From NCBI GenBank assembly GCA_035527455.1, contig DATLAN010000401.1, forward strand, positions 1-31,699: a stretch of DNA of 31,699 nucleotides, given 5' to 3'. Shown piece after piece: positions 10,036 to 17,845 of the stretch. The position numbers were made by a program, and so were the translations under genes. Under the pieces are notes generated by a model that had not been told where the DNA came from, made no database searches, and worked only from the letters and a program-made list of their open reading frames with translations. The DNA comes from DATLAN01 sp035527455. GTDB taxonomy: Bacteria; Planctomycetota; Planctomycetia; Pirellulales; Thermoguttaceae. Position 1 is the stretch's first letter. Each line of letters begins with the position of its first letter.

Positions 10036-10079
10036 CCGCCTGCCCGTTTCTCTGCCGGCGCAGCGAGCGGTCGTTTTTT
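10036..10079 (+). terminator. Possible terminator of the response regulator
   Basis: An imperfect stem (CCGC-CTGC at 10036-10043 with GCAG and GCGG at 10060-10070, three-base bulge) is followed shortly by six T at 10074-10079. It sits just after the regulator stop, in the short gap between two convergent genes. The stem is weak, so the call is tentative. Confidence 0.3.
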
Positions 10080-10113
10080 GGCCGGTCACTGCCCTGCGGA
10101 CCGGGCGAGCCGT

Positions 10114-13100
10114 TCAACTCAACAGCAACTCCAAGTCTTCTGCGGTCAGGGTGCGGATAACGCTGTTGTCGGCCGAAACGATCGCATCGGCCAGGTCGCG
10201 TTTGGCTTTCTGCAGCTCCAGGATCTTGTCTTCCACCGTGTCGCGGCAAATGATGCGATAGGCGAAGACGGGCCGGGTCTGACCGATGCGGTGAGCGCGG
10301 TCGATGGCCTGGGATTCCACCGCCGGGTTCCACCACGGGTCGAGAATGAACACGTAGTCCGCCGCCGTCAGGTTCAAGCCGTGCCCGCCCGCCTTCAGGC
10401 TGATCAGGAACAAAGGGCACGCGGGGTCGGCCTGGAAGCGTTTGACCCTGTCGGCCCGTTTGCGGGTGCGGCCGTCGAGGTATTCGTAGACGATCTTCTC
10501 GCGGTCCAGGTGCTGGCGGACGATCGAGAGCAGGCTCGTGAACTGCGAAAACACCAACGCTTTGTGCCCTTCGGCCATCACTTCCCGCAGTTGCTCCAGC
10601 AGCGTTTCGAGTTTCGGGCTCAGGATATTCTTCTGTTTCTGGTCGAGCAGCCCCGGATGACAGGCCGCTTGGCGCAGCCGCAGCAGCGCCTCGAGCACGT
10701 GGATCTTCGCCTTATCGAGCCCCAACTCCTTCACCCGGTCGGACAATTGTGCGCGATAGTATTCGCGCAGGTCGTCGTATGCCTTGCGCTGCTTCGCGGA
10801 CATCTCGCAGTAGAGCGTCTGCTCGGTCTTTTTCGGCAGCTCGCTGAGCACCTGCGCTTTGGTTCGCCGTAACATGAACGGGCGCAGCGCATGGGCAAAC
10901 AGCGCCAGCGACCCGTGGTCGTCCTTGCCGTTCTTCGAGAACGCCTTGAACTTTGCCGAGCGCCCCAACATGCCCGGATTGAGAAACTCGAACAACGACC
11001 ACAGTTCACCCAGGTGGTTTTCGACCGGCGTGCCGGTCATGGCCAGCCGGTGCTCGGCGCCCAGCAGTCGGGACGCCTTGGCGGCTTGGGAGTTCTGGTT
11101 CTTGATCGCCTGGGATTCGTCCAGAATGGCGTAGTCGAAAGGCATCTCCTTGAGCGTGACGATATCGCGGCGGAGCGTTCCGTACGTGGTCACCAGGAGG
11201 TCGACGCCTTCGGCCGATTCGAGTCGCCCCTTGCGGTCGGTGCCGGTGTAGTTCAGCGTGCGCAGGTTTGGCGTGAAACGCGCCGCCTCGTCGATCCAGT
11301 TGAACACCAGGCTCCTGGGCACGACGACAATCGACGGTTTGCGATCTTCGCCCTTCTTCGGACGCCGCAAACGGCGCGACTGCAACAGTGCGAGCACCTG
11401 GACCGTCTTGCCCAGCCCCATGTCGTCGGCCAGGCATCCGCCGAGGCGGAACTCGCGCAGGAAGTGCAGCCAGCCGAGTCCCTCCTTCTGGTATCCACGG
11501 AGCTTGCCGCGGAAACCTCGCGGTTCGGCAGCCGGCTCGACTCCGTCGAAACTCCGCAGCTTGCTGCGAAAGGCGGCGAACGAACCGTCGACCCGCACGT
11601 TCTCCTGCTCGGCCAACAGCGCGTCGAGCAGCATCGCCTGGGATGGAGCGAACCGCAACACGCCGCCTTCGCCCTTGGCCATGTCCGCCAGATAGCCGTA
11701 CTTCGCGAGCCACGCCTCCGGCAGCATCCCTTGCGACCCGTCGTCCAGGCGAATGTACTTGTCCTTGTTGCGCAGCGCTTTCAGTAAATCGGGCAGCGAC
11801 GCGGTCACGCCCTCGAAATCGACCTGGCCGTCCAACTCGAACCAATCGATGCCGGACGTGACGCTGAGGTTGAACGAACCGGGCCGCCGAATGCGCACGC
11901 CTTCCGACTCGACGATCCAGCCCGCTTCGGTCAGCCTGTAGACGACCTCGGGCAACCGCTTCTGGTGGAAGGACAAATCGAACTCGCGGCCGTTATAGGA
12001 GTTGCCCCCTGTCGCCCGCAAACCGAGGTCGGAGAGTTGCCGGAGCAACTCGGCTTCCCTCGGGCGATCGCGCAGCAAGGCGCGGTTCGTCTCGGCGTCG
12101 AATCGTCCGGCCACCGGGTCGTGGAGGTCGAACTTGTGCTCGCCGTAAACGAAGCCGCAGTTGGCGTAAAGTTGATTGTCGGTGTAGTAACCACGCGCTT
12201 CGGGGGACTTGATTTCCAGCCTTCCCCGTGGCATCCCCTGCAACTGCTCGACCTGCAATGCGGCCGGCAATTCGATTTCCGGAAATTGCGGCAGACGGTA
12301 GAATGCGTCGAGCAACTGATCTCGGTCTGCATAGGGCACCTCGATCGCCGGTTGCGTCCGCAGGCTGACAATCCAACCGAAGTCGCCCCGTGGCACGTCG
12401 AATCGCGCGAGCCTGTCGGGAAACAAGACCAGGCCGGTCGCCATCAACAACACGGCGTTCTCCAGCGGCTCGCTATTTCCACCGCGCCAGACGCGGCCGG
12501 ACAGCCGCCAGAGTTGCCGCCGGCCGTCGTCTTCGGCGCGGAGGCGGAATCGCCAGGGATCGCCGCCGTCCCACGCGATCGGCTTGCCCTCCTCCCCCGG
12601 TCGCGAAGAATTCGACAGCCAAACGAATCGCCCGGTCGCGCACAACCTCGGCAGCATGAGATCGTACATCGCCGGTGCGACGGCAGCCCGGGAGAACGAT
12701 CGGTAGTCACTGTAATAGTAGTGGGCGTAAGACGACTCGTCCGACGCCTGGTTGCCGACCAGCAGTTCGACGAGGCGGCCGTCTTCCTCGTCGATGAACT
12801 CCGGAACGTCGTTGACGTGAACGCTCAGCTTCTTGATCTTGCCGAAGCCGCCGTTGTTCCTGGTCTCGCGTTGCCGGAAATCGACGATCAACTGGCCGCT
12901 GTTGAGGGTCTCGCCGACGTTCAATACGAACCACGCTTCGCGTTGCTTCGGCATGCTCGGTAACGCGGCCCCCTTGGCCGTGGCCTGCCTCGTCGCGTGG
13001 TCGGAAACCGCTCTTAACTGTCCCTGCCAGATCGAGGTCGGGGAACTGCGATTGGTGTGGCGAATCGGAGCGCCACGGACGTCGAACCGGTCCGGATGGC

Positions 13101-13539
13101 CACCATGCACGGTCGGCCCCGCCACGGCGTCAGGCTCATCGTCCTCCCAATCGTCGTCCTCCCCGTCCAATTCCTCGTCGTACTCGTGAAGCATACTTGC
13201 CCGGCCCGGTGGAATGACGCCGCCAAGTCCCTCGCGGTCGATCTTCAGCAACGTGGCCCAGATGTGTTTGCAGAGATAGCCGTCCTCGTAATGCGGACAG
13301 GTGCAGGTTGCGGCGCCCTCGCCGTCAACGGCGTTCGACCAATCGATGTCCACCGAGTAGGGAGTGCGCCGCGAGCCGGCGACGTCCGCCGCCACGTGCT
13401 GGCCGTCGGCCTGGCGAATCCGTACCCGACCGGAGTCGAAATACGCACGGCCGCGACTGATCGTAGTGGACGAGAAGGAACTCGCAAAGACATCGGCAAT
13501 CGACACGGGCGCCTCCGTGCTTTTGTGGATGGTTGTCAT
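10114..13539 (-). CDS. SWIM zinc-finger SNF2-family helicase/ATPase
   Basis: A 1,141-residue Swi2/Snf2 protein. A SWIM zinc finger lies near residues 78-94 (CTCPHYEDGYLCKH). A long middle region is of the type seen in bacterial SNF2 proteins. The ATPase has motif I DDMGLGKT (~702-709), the Walker B variant DESQ (~807), and TGTPVENHLGELWSLFEFL. The C-terminal helicase lobe has KALVFSQFTSLL, SLKAGGHGLNLTAADYV and DRAHRIGQTRPV. Such proteins use ATP to translocate on duplex DNA; bacterial members are linked to transcription or repair, but the role here is unproven. ATG at 13539 gives MTTIHKS, where family-like sequence begins. The frame stays open 104 codons upstream, but that stretch looks non-coding and reaches a repeat element. 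There is no clear ribosome site. Confidence 0.93.
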   Translation of the reverse strand: MTTIHKSTEAPVSIADVFASSFSSTTISRGRAYFDSGRVRIRQADGQHVAADVAGSRRTPYSVDIDWSNAVDGEGAATCTCPHYEDGYLCKHIWATLLKIDREGLGGVIPPGRASMLHEYDEELDGEDDDWEDDEPDAVAGPTVHGGHPDRFDVRGAPIRHTNRSSPTSIWQGQLRAVSDHATRQATAKGAALPSMPKQREAWFVLNVGETLNSGQLIVDFRQRETRNNGGFGKIKKLSVHVNDVPEFIDEEDGRLVELLVGNQASDESSYAHYYYSDYRSFSRAAVAPAMYDLMLPRLCATGRFVWLSNSSRPGEEGKPIAWDGGDPWRFRLRAEDDGRRQLWRLSGRVWRGGNSEPLENAVLLMATGLVLFPDRLARFDVPRGDFGWIVSLRTQPAIEVPYADRDQLLDAFYRLPQFPEIELPAALQVEQLQGMPRGRLEIKSPEARGYYTDNQLYANCGFVYGEHKFDLHDPVAGRFDAETNRALLRDRPREAELLRQLSDLGLRATGGNSYNGREFDLSFHQKRLPEVVYRLTEAGWIVESEGVRIRRPGSFNLSVTSGIDWFELDGQVDFEGVTASLPDLLKALRNKDKYIRLDDGSQGMLPEAWLAKYGYLADMAKGEGGVLRFAPSQAMLLDALLAEQENVRVDGSFAAFRSKLRSFDGVEPAAEPRGFRGKLRGYQKEGLGWLHFLREFRLGGCLADDMGLGKTVQVLALLQSRRLRRPKKGEDRKPSIVVVPRSLVFNWIDEAARFTPNLRTLNYTGTDRKGRLESAEGVDLLVTTYGTLRRDIVTLKEMPFDYAILDESQAIKNQNSQAAKASRLLGAEHRLAMTGTPVENHLGELWSLFEFLNPGMLGRSAKFKAFSKNGKDDHGSLALFAHALRPFMLRRTKAQVLSELPKKTEQTLYCEMSAKQRKAYDDLREYYRAQLSDRVKELGLDKAKIHVLEALLRLRQAACHPGLLDQKQKNILSPKLETLLEQLREVMAEGHKALVFSQFTSLLSIVRQHLDREKIVYEYLDGRTRKRADRVKRFQADPACPLFLISLKAGGHGLNLTAADYVFILDPWWNPAVESQAIDRAHRIGQTRPVFAYRIICRDTVEDKILELQKAKRDLADAIVSADNSVIRTLTAEDLELLLS

Positions 13540-13970
13540 CAGCGAACTGCCGGCCGCCGGGGCCCCCCAATCATTCCCGGTATTACTCAACAGGCGGACT
13601 TCGGGAATGGAAGTCGCTCGGGGACGGCGACGCGATGCGTGGACGGCCGAGCCGAACGAAGTCCTCGTTCCGCCCGAATGATAGCAAAAATGCCGCAACC
13701 GGCGAAGACCCCGCCGCGCTGTTCGGCTCCTCGCCCAGCCGCACGCGAATCCGGGCCCTGACTTGACTTTCGGGCACCAGACGGTAGACTCGGGGGCGTT
13801 CCGCTGGGACACGCGGCAAAGCGTGCGCGGCGGATGGGTAGGCCGGAACAAGCGCAGCGCAGTTCCGGCATTTGGTGGGGAAAGGCCGCAGGAAGCTATG
13901 TGCCGGAACTGCGCTGCGCTTGTTCCGGCCTACTTCGTTAGTCTGGTCCAATTTCACGAAGGGGGAGAAC
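13540..13970. other. Divergent gap carrying a REP-doublet-like element
   Basis: This 431-base gap separates the divergently transcribed helicase and the secreted protein, so it must hold both promoters. Its most obvious content is the 96-bp inverted repeat at 13838-13933. I found no convincing -35/-10 pair on either strand. GGGGGAG at 13961-13967 is the ribosome site for the plus-strand gene. Confidence 0.6.
13838..13933. repeat. REPIN-like element: perfect 33-bp inverted repeats
   Basis: Bases 13838-13870 are the exact reverse complement of 13901-13933, with a 30-base spacer. Each arm is itself an imperfect palindrome, with GCCGGAAC and GTTCCGGC flanking a GCGCAGCGC-type centre. The outer ends are GTAG on the left and CTAC on the right. 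A GTAG-type foot next to a short palindrome, in inverted pairs, is the known layout of REP doublets moved by RAYT-type Y1 transposases. No such transposase is in the window. Copy number elsewhere cannot be judged. Confidence 0.75.
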
Positions 13971-15395
13971 ATGATCGGCACGAAGGCAACACGGTTGATG
14001 GTGGCTGCGATGGCGGTCCTGGCATGTCTGGCGGCCCGGTGGAGCGAAGCCGCGTCGCCGCAGGCCCCCGAGCCCGCCCCGCCGCCGGAGAAAGCCGGGC
14101 TCGCCTCGCTCTATCCCGGCGACGAAGGCATCGAGAACGATCCGCGCGTGTTGTTCGTCGATGATTTCGAGACGGGCACCGCGGAGCAGATCGGCGCCCG
14201 CTGGGGTAGCATCCGGCTGACGGAAAACATCGATTTGACGGCCGATGTCCACGCCGCCTCGCCGGGCGAGCGGTCGATCCACATCGCCCGCAACGGCCAC
14301 CTGTTCACGCACACCAAGGGCGTCGATACGATGTACGCCCGGTTCTACGTGAAATTCCACGAGAAGATCGGCTACATCCACCACTTCGTCCACCTCGTGG
14401 CCGACCGCACGCCGCAGCCGTGGCCCAAGGGCGACGCCGGCGAGACCCCGTCGGGCGACGCCAAGTTCTCCACCGGCATCGAGCCGACCGGCCGCTGGGG
14501 AAAGTACGCGCCGCCGGGCGTCTGGAACTTCTACACCTACTGGCACGAAATGCAGACCAAGTGGGGCTCCGTGTTCGACGGCAAGCAGGAGTTGATCGAG
14601 CCGGGGCAGTGGTATTGCGTGGAAGTGCTCTTGAAGGCGAACTCCGACCCCGAGAAGCACGACGGCGTGCAGGCATTCTGGGTGGATGGCGAGCTGTACG
14701 GCCGGTTCGACGGCTTCCGCTGGCGGATGACCGACAAACTGAAGATCAACAGCTTCTGGCTCCTCTTCTACAACACGGATCAACCCGCCCGGCACAACAA
14801 GGACCCGAACCCGGAAAGCCGGGTGATGGAGGTCTGGTTCGACGACGTGGTGATCGCCACCGAGTACATCGGGCCCGTTGCCGGCCGGCCGCGCGGCGGG
14901 AAGAAGAAGGCCACGCCCGGCCGCAGCGCGCTGTCGACCCCCGGCCTGCTGATCGCCGAACCGGGCGAAGCGGTCTACCGGCAGAACTTCGAGCAGGGGC
15001 CGGGCAACTTCCAAGGCGGCCGGGTGACCGCCGGCGGCGTGGACGGTTCCAAGGCCTTTGCGTTCGGGCCGCAAGGCGCCTCGTGCTGGCGTGACTACTC
15101 GACGCCGGTCGAAGACTCGACCAGCATCCGCTTCAAGCTCAAGCCCTTGGGCGACGCGCAGGACGTGCAAGTGATGATCTGGTCGAAGAAGCACCAGGAT
15201 AACTGCCGCTACCGGATCGGCGGCTTGAAGCAGGACGAGTGGCGGGAAATCGAGTTTCGGGCCATCGAAGCCCACGTCGGCTGGGGCATGCAGGGTCCCA
15301 GCCTCGAAGGCGACGTGCTGGACAACGTCAAGATCTTCTTCCAGGGCGCCGCCGACGACCGGATGCTGCTGGACGATTTCGAGATCCTCGAGTGA
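13971..15395 (+). CDS. Secreted two-domain lectin/polysaccharide-lyase-like protein
   Basis: A 474-residue protein with a signal peptide (MIGTKATRLMVAAMAVLACL, likely cut after ~28). Residues ~45-300 look like a concanavalin-type beta-sandwich of the kind seen in polysaccharide lyases and glycan-binding proteins: FVDDFETG, GVDTMYARFYVKFHEKIGY, a central WNFYTYWHEMQ, PGQWYCVEVLLKAN and MEVWFDDVVIATEYIGP. After a basic, proline-containing linker, residues ~325-474 form a second sandwich-like module opening VYRQNFEQGPGNFQGG and ending DDRMLLDDFEIL, a plausible carbohydrate-binding module. ATG at 13971 has GGGGGAG just upstream. The frame is open further 5' but runs through the inverted-repeat element. 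I cannot name catalytic residues, so enzyme activity is not shown. Confidence 0.8.
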   Translation: MIGTKATRLMVAAMAVLACLAARWSEAASPQAPEPAPPPEKAGLASLYPGDEGIENDPRVLFVDDFETGTAEQIGARWGSIRLTENIDLTADVHAASPGERSIHIARNGHLFTHTKGVDTMYARFYVKFHEKIGYIHHFVHLVADRTPQPWPKGDAGETPSGDAKFSTGIEPTGRWGKYAPPGVWNFYTYWHEMQTKWGSVFDGKQELIEPGQWYCVEVLLKANSDPEKHDGVQAFWVDGELYGRFDGFRWRMTDKLKINSFWLLFYNTDQPARHNKDPNPESRVMEVWFDDVVIATEYIGPVAGRPRGGKKKATPGRSALSTPGLLIAEPGEAVYRQNFEQGPGNFQGGRVTAGGVDGSKAFAFGPQGASCWRDYSTPVEDSTSIRFKLKPLGDAQDVQVMIWSKKHQDNCRYRIGGLKQDEWREIEFRAIEAHVGWGMQGPSLEGDVLDNVKIFFQGAADDRMLLDDFEILE

Positions 15396-15739
15396 TCGCC
15401 GAGTGATCGCCACTCCCCCTCTCGCGTCTGCGGAGGAGTGGCCGGTGGTGGGGGCAGTCGTTTTCTTCCGGGGAGAGGGGCGAAGCTCGACGGCCTGTGC
15501 CAATCTGTGCTCTACCCGGCTTACCAACCCACAACCATGGGCCGGGTGTACACCGTCGCGATTTCCGGGTATAAAGGTTTTGGCTTGTCGAACGATCGCG
15601 TTTTCGCCGCCGGTTCTCAGGAGACCGACCCCCCGAAAGCTCTTTCGTCCGTCCCGCCTGGCGGGCTCCTATATCAGCCCCTTTCTCTTTGGCCCAGAAA
15701 GTGAAAGATCGGGCCGGCATCCCCCCTCACAGGAGATCT
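15396..15739 (+). other. Gap and likely long leader of the RRM gene
   Basis: No gene is seen here. The gap lies upstream of the RNA-binding protein and includes a TATAAA at about 15571-15576 without a convincing -35 partner, and a short GC-rich inverted repeat (CCCGCC/GGCGGG at 15653-15665). AGGAG at 15731-15735 is the ribosome site. A long untranslated leader would be in keeping with RRM and cold-shock type genes, but this is inference. Confidence 0.4.
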
Positions 15740-16108
15740 ATGGTGGGACGGAAATTGTATTGCGGAAATCTGAGCTACAACCTCTCGAGTTCGGACTTGG
15801 AAAAGTTGTTTTCACAGTTCGGCACGGTCCAAAGCGCGCAAGTGATCACGGACCGTGACACGGGCGGCAGCAAAGGCTTTGGTTTCGTGGAGATGGCCAG
15901 CGACGCCGAGGCACAGGCGGCGATCAACGGTCTGAATGAAACGGAGCACGACGGCCGGGCACTCACGGTGAACGAGGCCAAACCGCGCGAGGATCGCGGT
16001 GGCGGTGGCGGAGGTCGCGGAGGTCGCGGCGGCTACGGTGGCGGTGGCGGTGGTGGCGACGGTGGACGAGGCGGCGGCGGACGAGGCGATCGGGGCCGCC
16101 GGTACTAG
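15740..16108 (+). CDS. Glycine-rich RRM RNA-binding protein
   Basis: A 122-residue protein with one RNA recognition motif (residues ~4-82). RNP2 is LYCGNL (6-11) and RNP1 is KGFGFVEM (45-52). The C-terminal ~35 residues are almost all Gly with Arg (RGG-type), ending RGRRY. This layout is typical of bacterial single-RRM proteins of cyanobacteria and planctomycetes, which bind single-stranded RNA and are often cold-regulated. ATG at 15740 is chosen because AGGAG lies four bases upstream and the RRM begins at once; a longer in-frame start at 15689 adds residues with no family resemblance. It is followed 138 bases later by a small basic protein on the same strand. Cytoplasmic. Confidence 0.94.
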   Translation: MVGRKLYCGNLSYNLSSSDLEKLFSQFGTVQSAQVITDRDTGGSKGFGFVEMASDAEAQAAINGLNETEHDGRALTVNEAKPREDRGGGGGGRGGRGGYGGGGGGGDGGRGGGGRGDRGRRY

Positions 16109-16246
16109 ACCGATGCGGACGCGGTGCTCTGCTCGGCGCACCGTCTGCAAGACCGCCGGCCTGGTGTGCCGAATGCGCGGGGTGTAAACGAACCCCCCGG
16201 GGGTACGCGCGCATTGACTGACAATCTCATCAACCTGAGAGAACCT

Positions 16247-16381
16247 ATGGCAAAAAACCAAAACACCGTCGAGAAACGTCGGCGAGAAATGGAAAAGAAG
16301 AGAAAGGCAGAGGAAAAGAGGCAGCAGCGCCGCAGAAAGAAGGAACAAACGGACGAGCATGCTGTGCCGGACACGCCCTAG
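16247..16381 (+). CDS. Small highly basic protein, 44 residues
   Basis: The protein begins MAKNQNTVEKRRREMEKKRK and is dominated by Lys, Arg, Glu and Gln up to residue ~35, ending in a short acidic tail. It should form one charged helix. Short proteins of this MAKNQ...KRxREMEKKRK type occur as unnamed small proteins in several bacteria, from memory. It lies 138 bases downstream of the RRM protein on the same strand, and its charge pattern suggests contact with RNA or ribosomes; that is inference. The stop TAG lies about 70 bases before the flavoprotein start. The start has only a weak GAGAGA upstream. Confidence 0.7.
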   Translation: MAKNQNTVEKRRREMEKKRKAEEKRQQRRRKKEQTDEHAVPDTP

Positions 16382-16453
16382 GCGGGCGACGGTTGGAACC
16401 GATTCGAGACACTACGTCTGCGAGAATTGCCACCGGCACTCAGGGAATCGCAG

Positions 16454-17716
16454 ATGGATGAATGGGAAGTGGTGGTCGTAGGGGGAGGGCCGGCGGGGCT
16501 TCTCGCGGCCCACCGGGCAGCGGCAAGGAACCGTGCGACGCTCCTTCTGGAGAAGAACCACAGGCCCGGCTCGAAGATCCTGATCTCCGGCGGCGGCCAC
16601 TGCAATCTCACCCATGCCACCGACGCCCGGGGAATCGTCGATGCCTTCGGTCCCCAGGGCCGGTTTCTCCACTCCGCGCTGGCCGCCCTGGGGCCGCAGC
16701 AACTGGTGGACCTGATCGAGGCGGAAGGGGTCGCCACCCAAGTCGAACCGGACGGCAAGGTCTTTCCCGCCAGCGGGAAGGCCGGCCACGTGCTGGCCGC
16801 CGTGATACGCCGCCTGAAACGAAGCGGCGCTACCTTGGCCGTCGAAGAGCCGCTGGTAGATCTTCGGCCACACGCCTCCGGCTTTCGTTTGGTCACCGCG
16901 CAGCGGACCATCTCGGCGAAGAAGGTCGTGTTGACCACGGGCGGATGTTCCTATCCCGGCTGTGGAACGACCGGCGACGGCTACCGTTGGGCCGCCGCTT
17001 TGGGTCACACGATCGTCGCGCCGCGTCCCGCCCTGGTTCCGATCGTCACCGACGCCGCCTGGGTGGCGGATCTTCAGGGAATTGCCGTCCCCGACGTGCT
17101 GCTCCGGGTGGCCGGCGCCGCAAGCGGTCCGTCACCCGGCGGGACCGGCGCGAAGCGGGACAAGCTGCAAGGCCAGTGGCGCGGGGCGCTTCTGTTCACT
17201 CACTTTGGCCTTTCCGGACCGGTCGTTCTCAACGCGAGCCGGCTGGTCAGCGCCTGCCCCCGGGGCAGGCGCCCCCTGTTGCAGTGCGATCTTGTGCCCG
17301 GCGTGAAGGAGGAGCAGCTCGATGAGATGCTGACGGCCGCGTCGACCCGGTCGGGTCGCCGCGTGGCGGCCCTCTTGGAGCGATGGCTGCCGCGCCGTCT
17401 GGCGGACGTCCTGGTCGCGCAGGCTCAACTGGCGTCCGACCGCCGCGCGGCGGAACTCTCGCGGCAAGAGCGGCTGCGGCTCGTTCAGGCCGTCAAGCGG
17501 CTGAGCATCCGCACCACCGGAACGCTGGGCTTCGAGAAGGCCGAAGTCACGGCCGGCGGAGTCTCCCTGGGCGAGATCGATTCCCGCACCATGCAGAGCA
17601 AGCGAGTGCCCGGACTGTTTGTCGCCGGGGAGTTGCTCGACCTGGACGGCCCCATCGGCGGGTACAATCTTCAGGCGGCCTTCAGCACCGGGTACCTTGC
17701 CGGTGAGAGTGTCTAG
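16454..17716 (+). CDS. HI0933/YhiN/BaiN-family flavoprotein
   Basis: A 420-residue FAD-binding protein of the HI0933-like family (Pfam PF03486; E. coli YhiN and clostridial BaiN belong here). The N-terminal Rossmann motif is VVVVGGGPAGLLAAHRAA (GGG at 10-12). Family landmarks follow in order: SGGGHCNLTH, KVVLTTGGCSYPGCGTTGDG, LLFTHFGLSGPVVL, and the C-terminal FAD-contacting segment GLFVAGELLDLDGPIGGYN. Length is normal. ATG at 16454 is preferred to TTG at 16427, with AGGGA upstream at a workable distance. The biological substrate is unknown; bile-acid reduction by BaiN should not be assumed here. It may be co-transcribed with the preceding small basic protein, but the role link is not evident. 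It is convergent with the next gene. Confidence 0.93.
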   Translation: MDEWEVVVVGGGPAGLLAAHRAAARNRATLLLEKNHRPGSKILISGGGHCNLTHATDARGIVDAFGPQGRFLHSALAALGPQQLVDLIEAEGVATQVEPDGKVFPASGKAGHVLAAVIRRLKRSGATLAVEEPLVDLRPHASGFRLVTAQRTISAKKVVLTTGGCSYPGCGTTGDGYRWAAALGHTIVAPRPALVPIVTDAAWVADLQGIAVPDVLLRVAGAASGPSPGGTGAKRDKLQGQWRGALLFTHFGLSGPVVLNASRLVSACPRGRRPLLQCDLVPGVKEEQLDEMLTAASTRSGRRVAALLERWLPRRLADVLVAQAQLASDRRAAELSRQERLRLVQAVKRLSIRTTGTLGFEKAEVTAGGVSLGEIDSRTMQSKRVPGLFVAGELLDLDGPIGGYNLQAAFSTGYLAGESV

Positions 17717-17845
17717 CCGCAACGCCACCGGAGCCCAATCACCAATCACTCGTGCACTGCGATGTGAGGGGTGATGATCAAGACGCCCCGTGATGGCCCA
17801 ACTTGCCACCAAGGGACGCACGGCTTGGATGGATTCTCTTCTCGG

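Noticed and set aside
13540..13851. A 104-codon N-terminal extension of the SNF2 helicase.
   Set aside because: It would run into the inverted-repeat element, is rich in Arg and Ser with no family resemblance, and the protein-like sequence begins at the ATG at 13539.
16181..16220. A GC-rich palindrome between the RRM and small basic protein genes as a terminator.
   Set aside because: The CCCCCCGGGGG core cannot form a stem with a normal loop, longer pairings are poor, and no T-tract follows.
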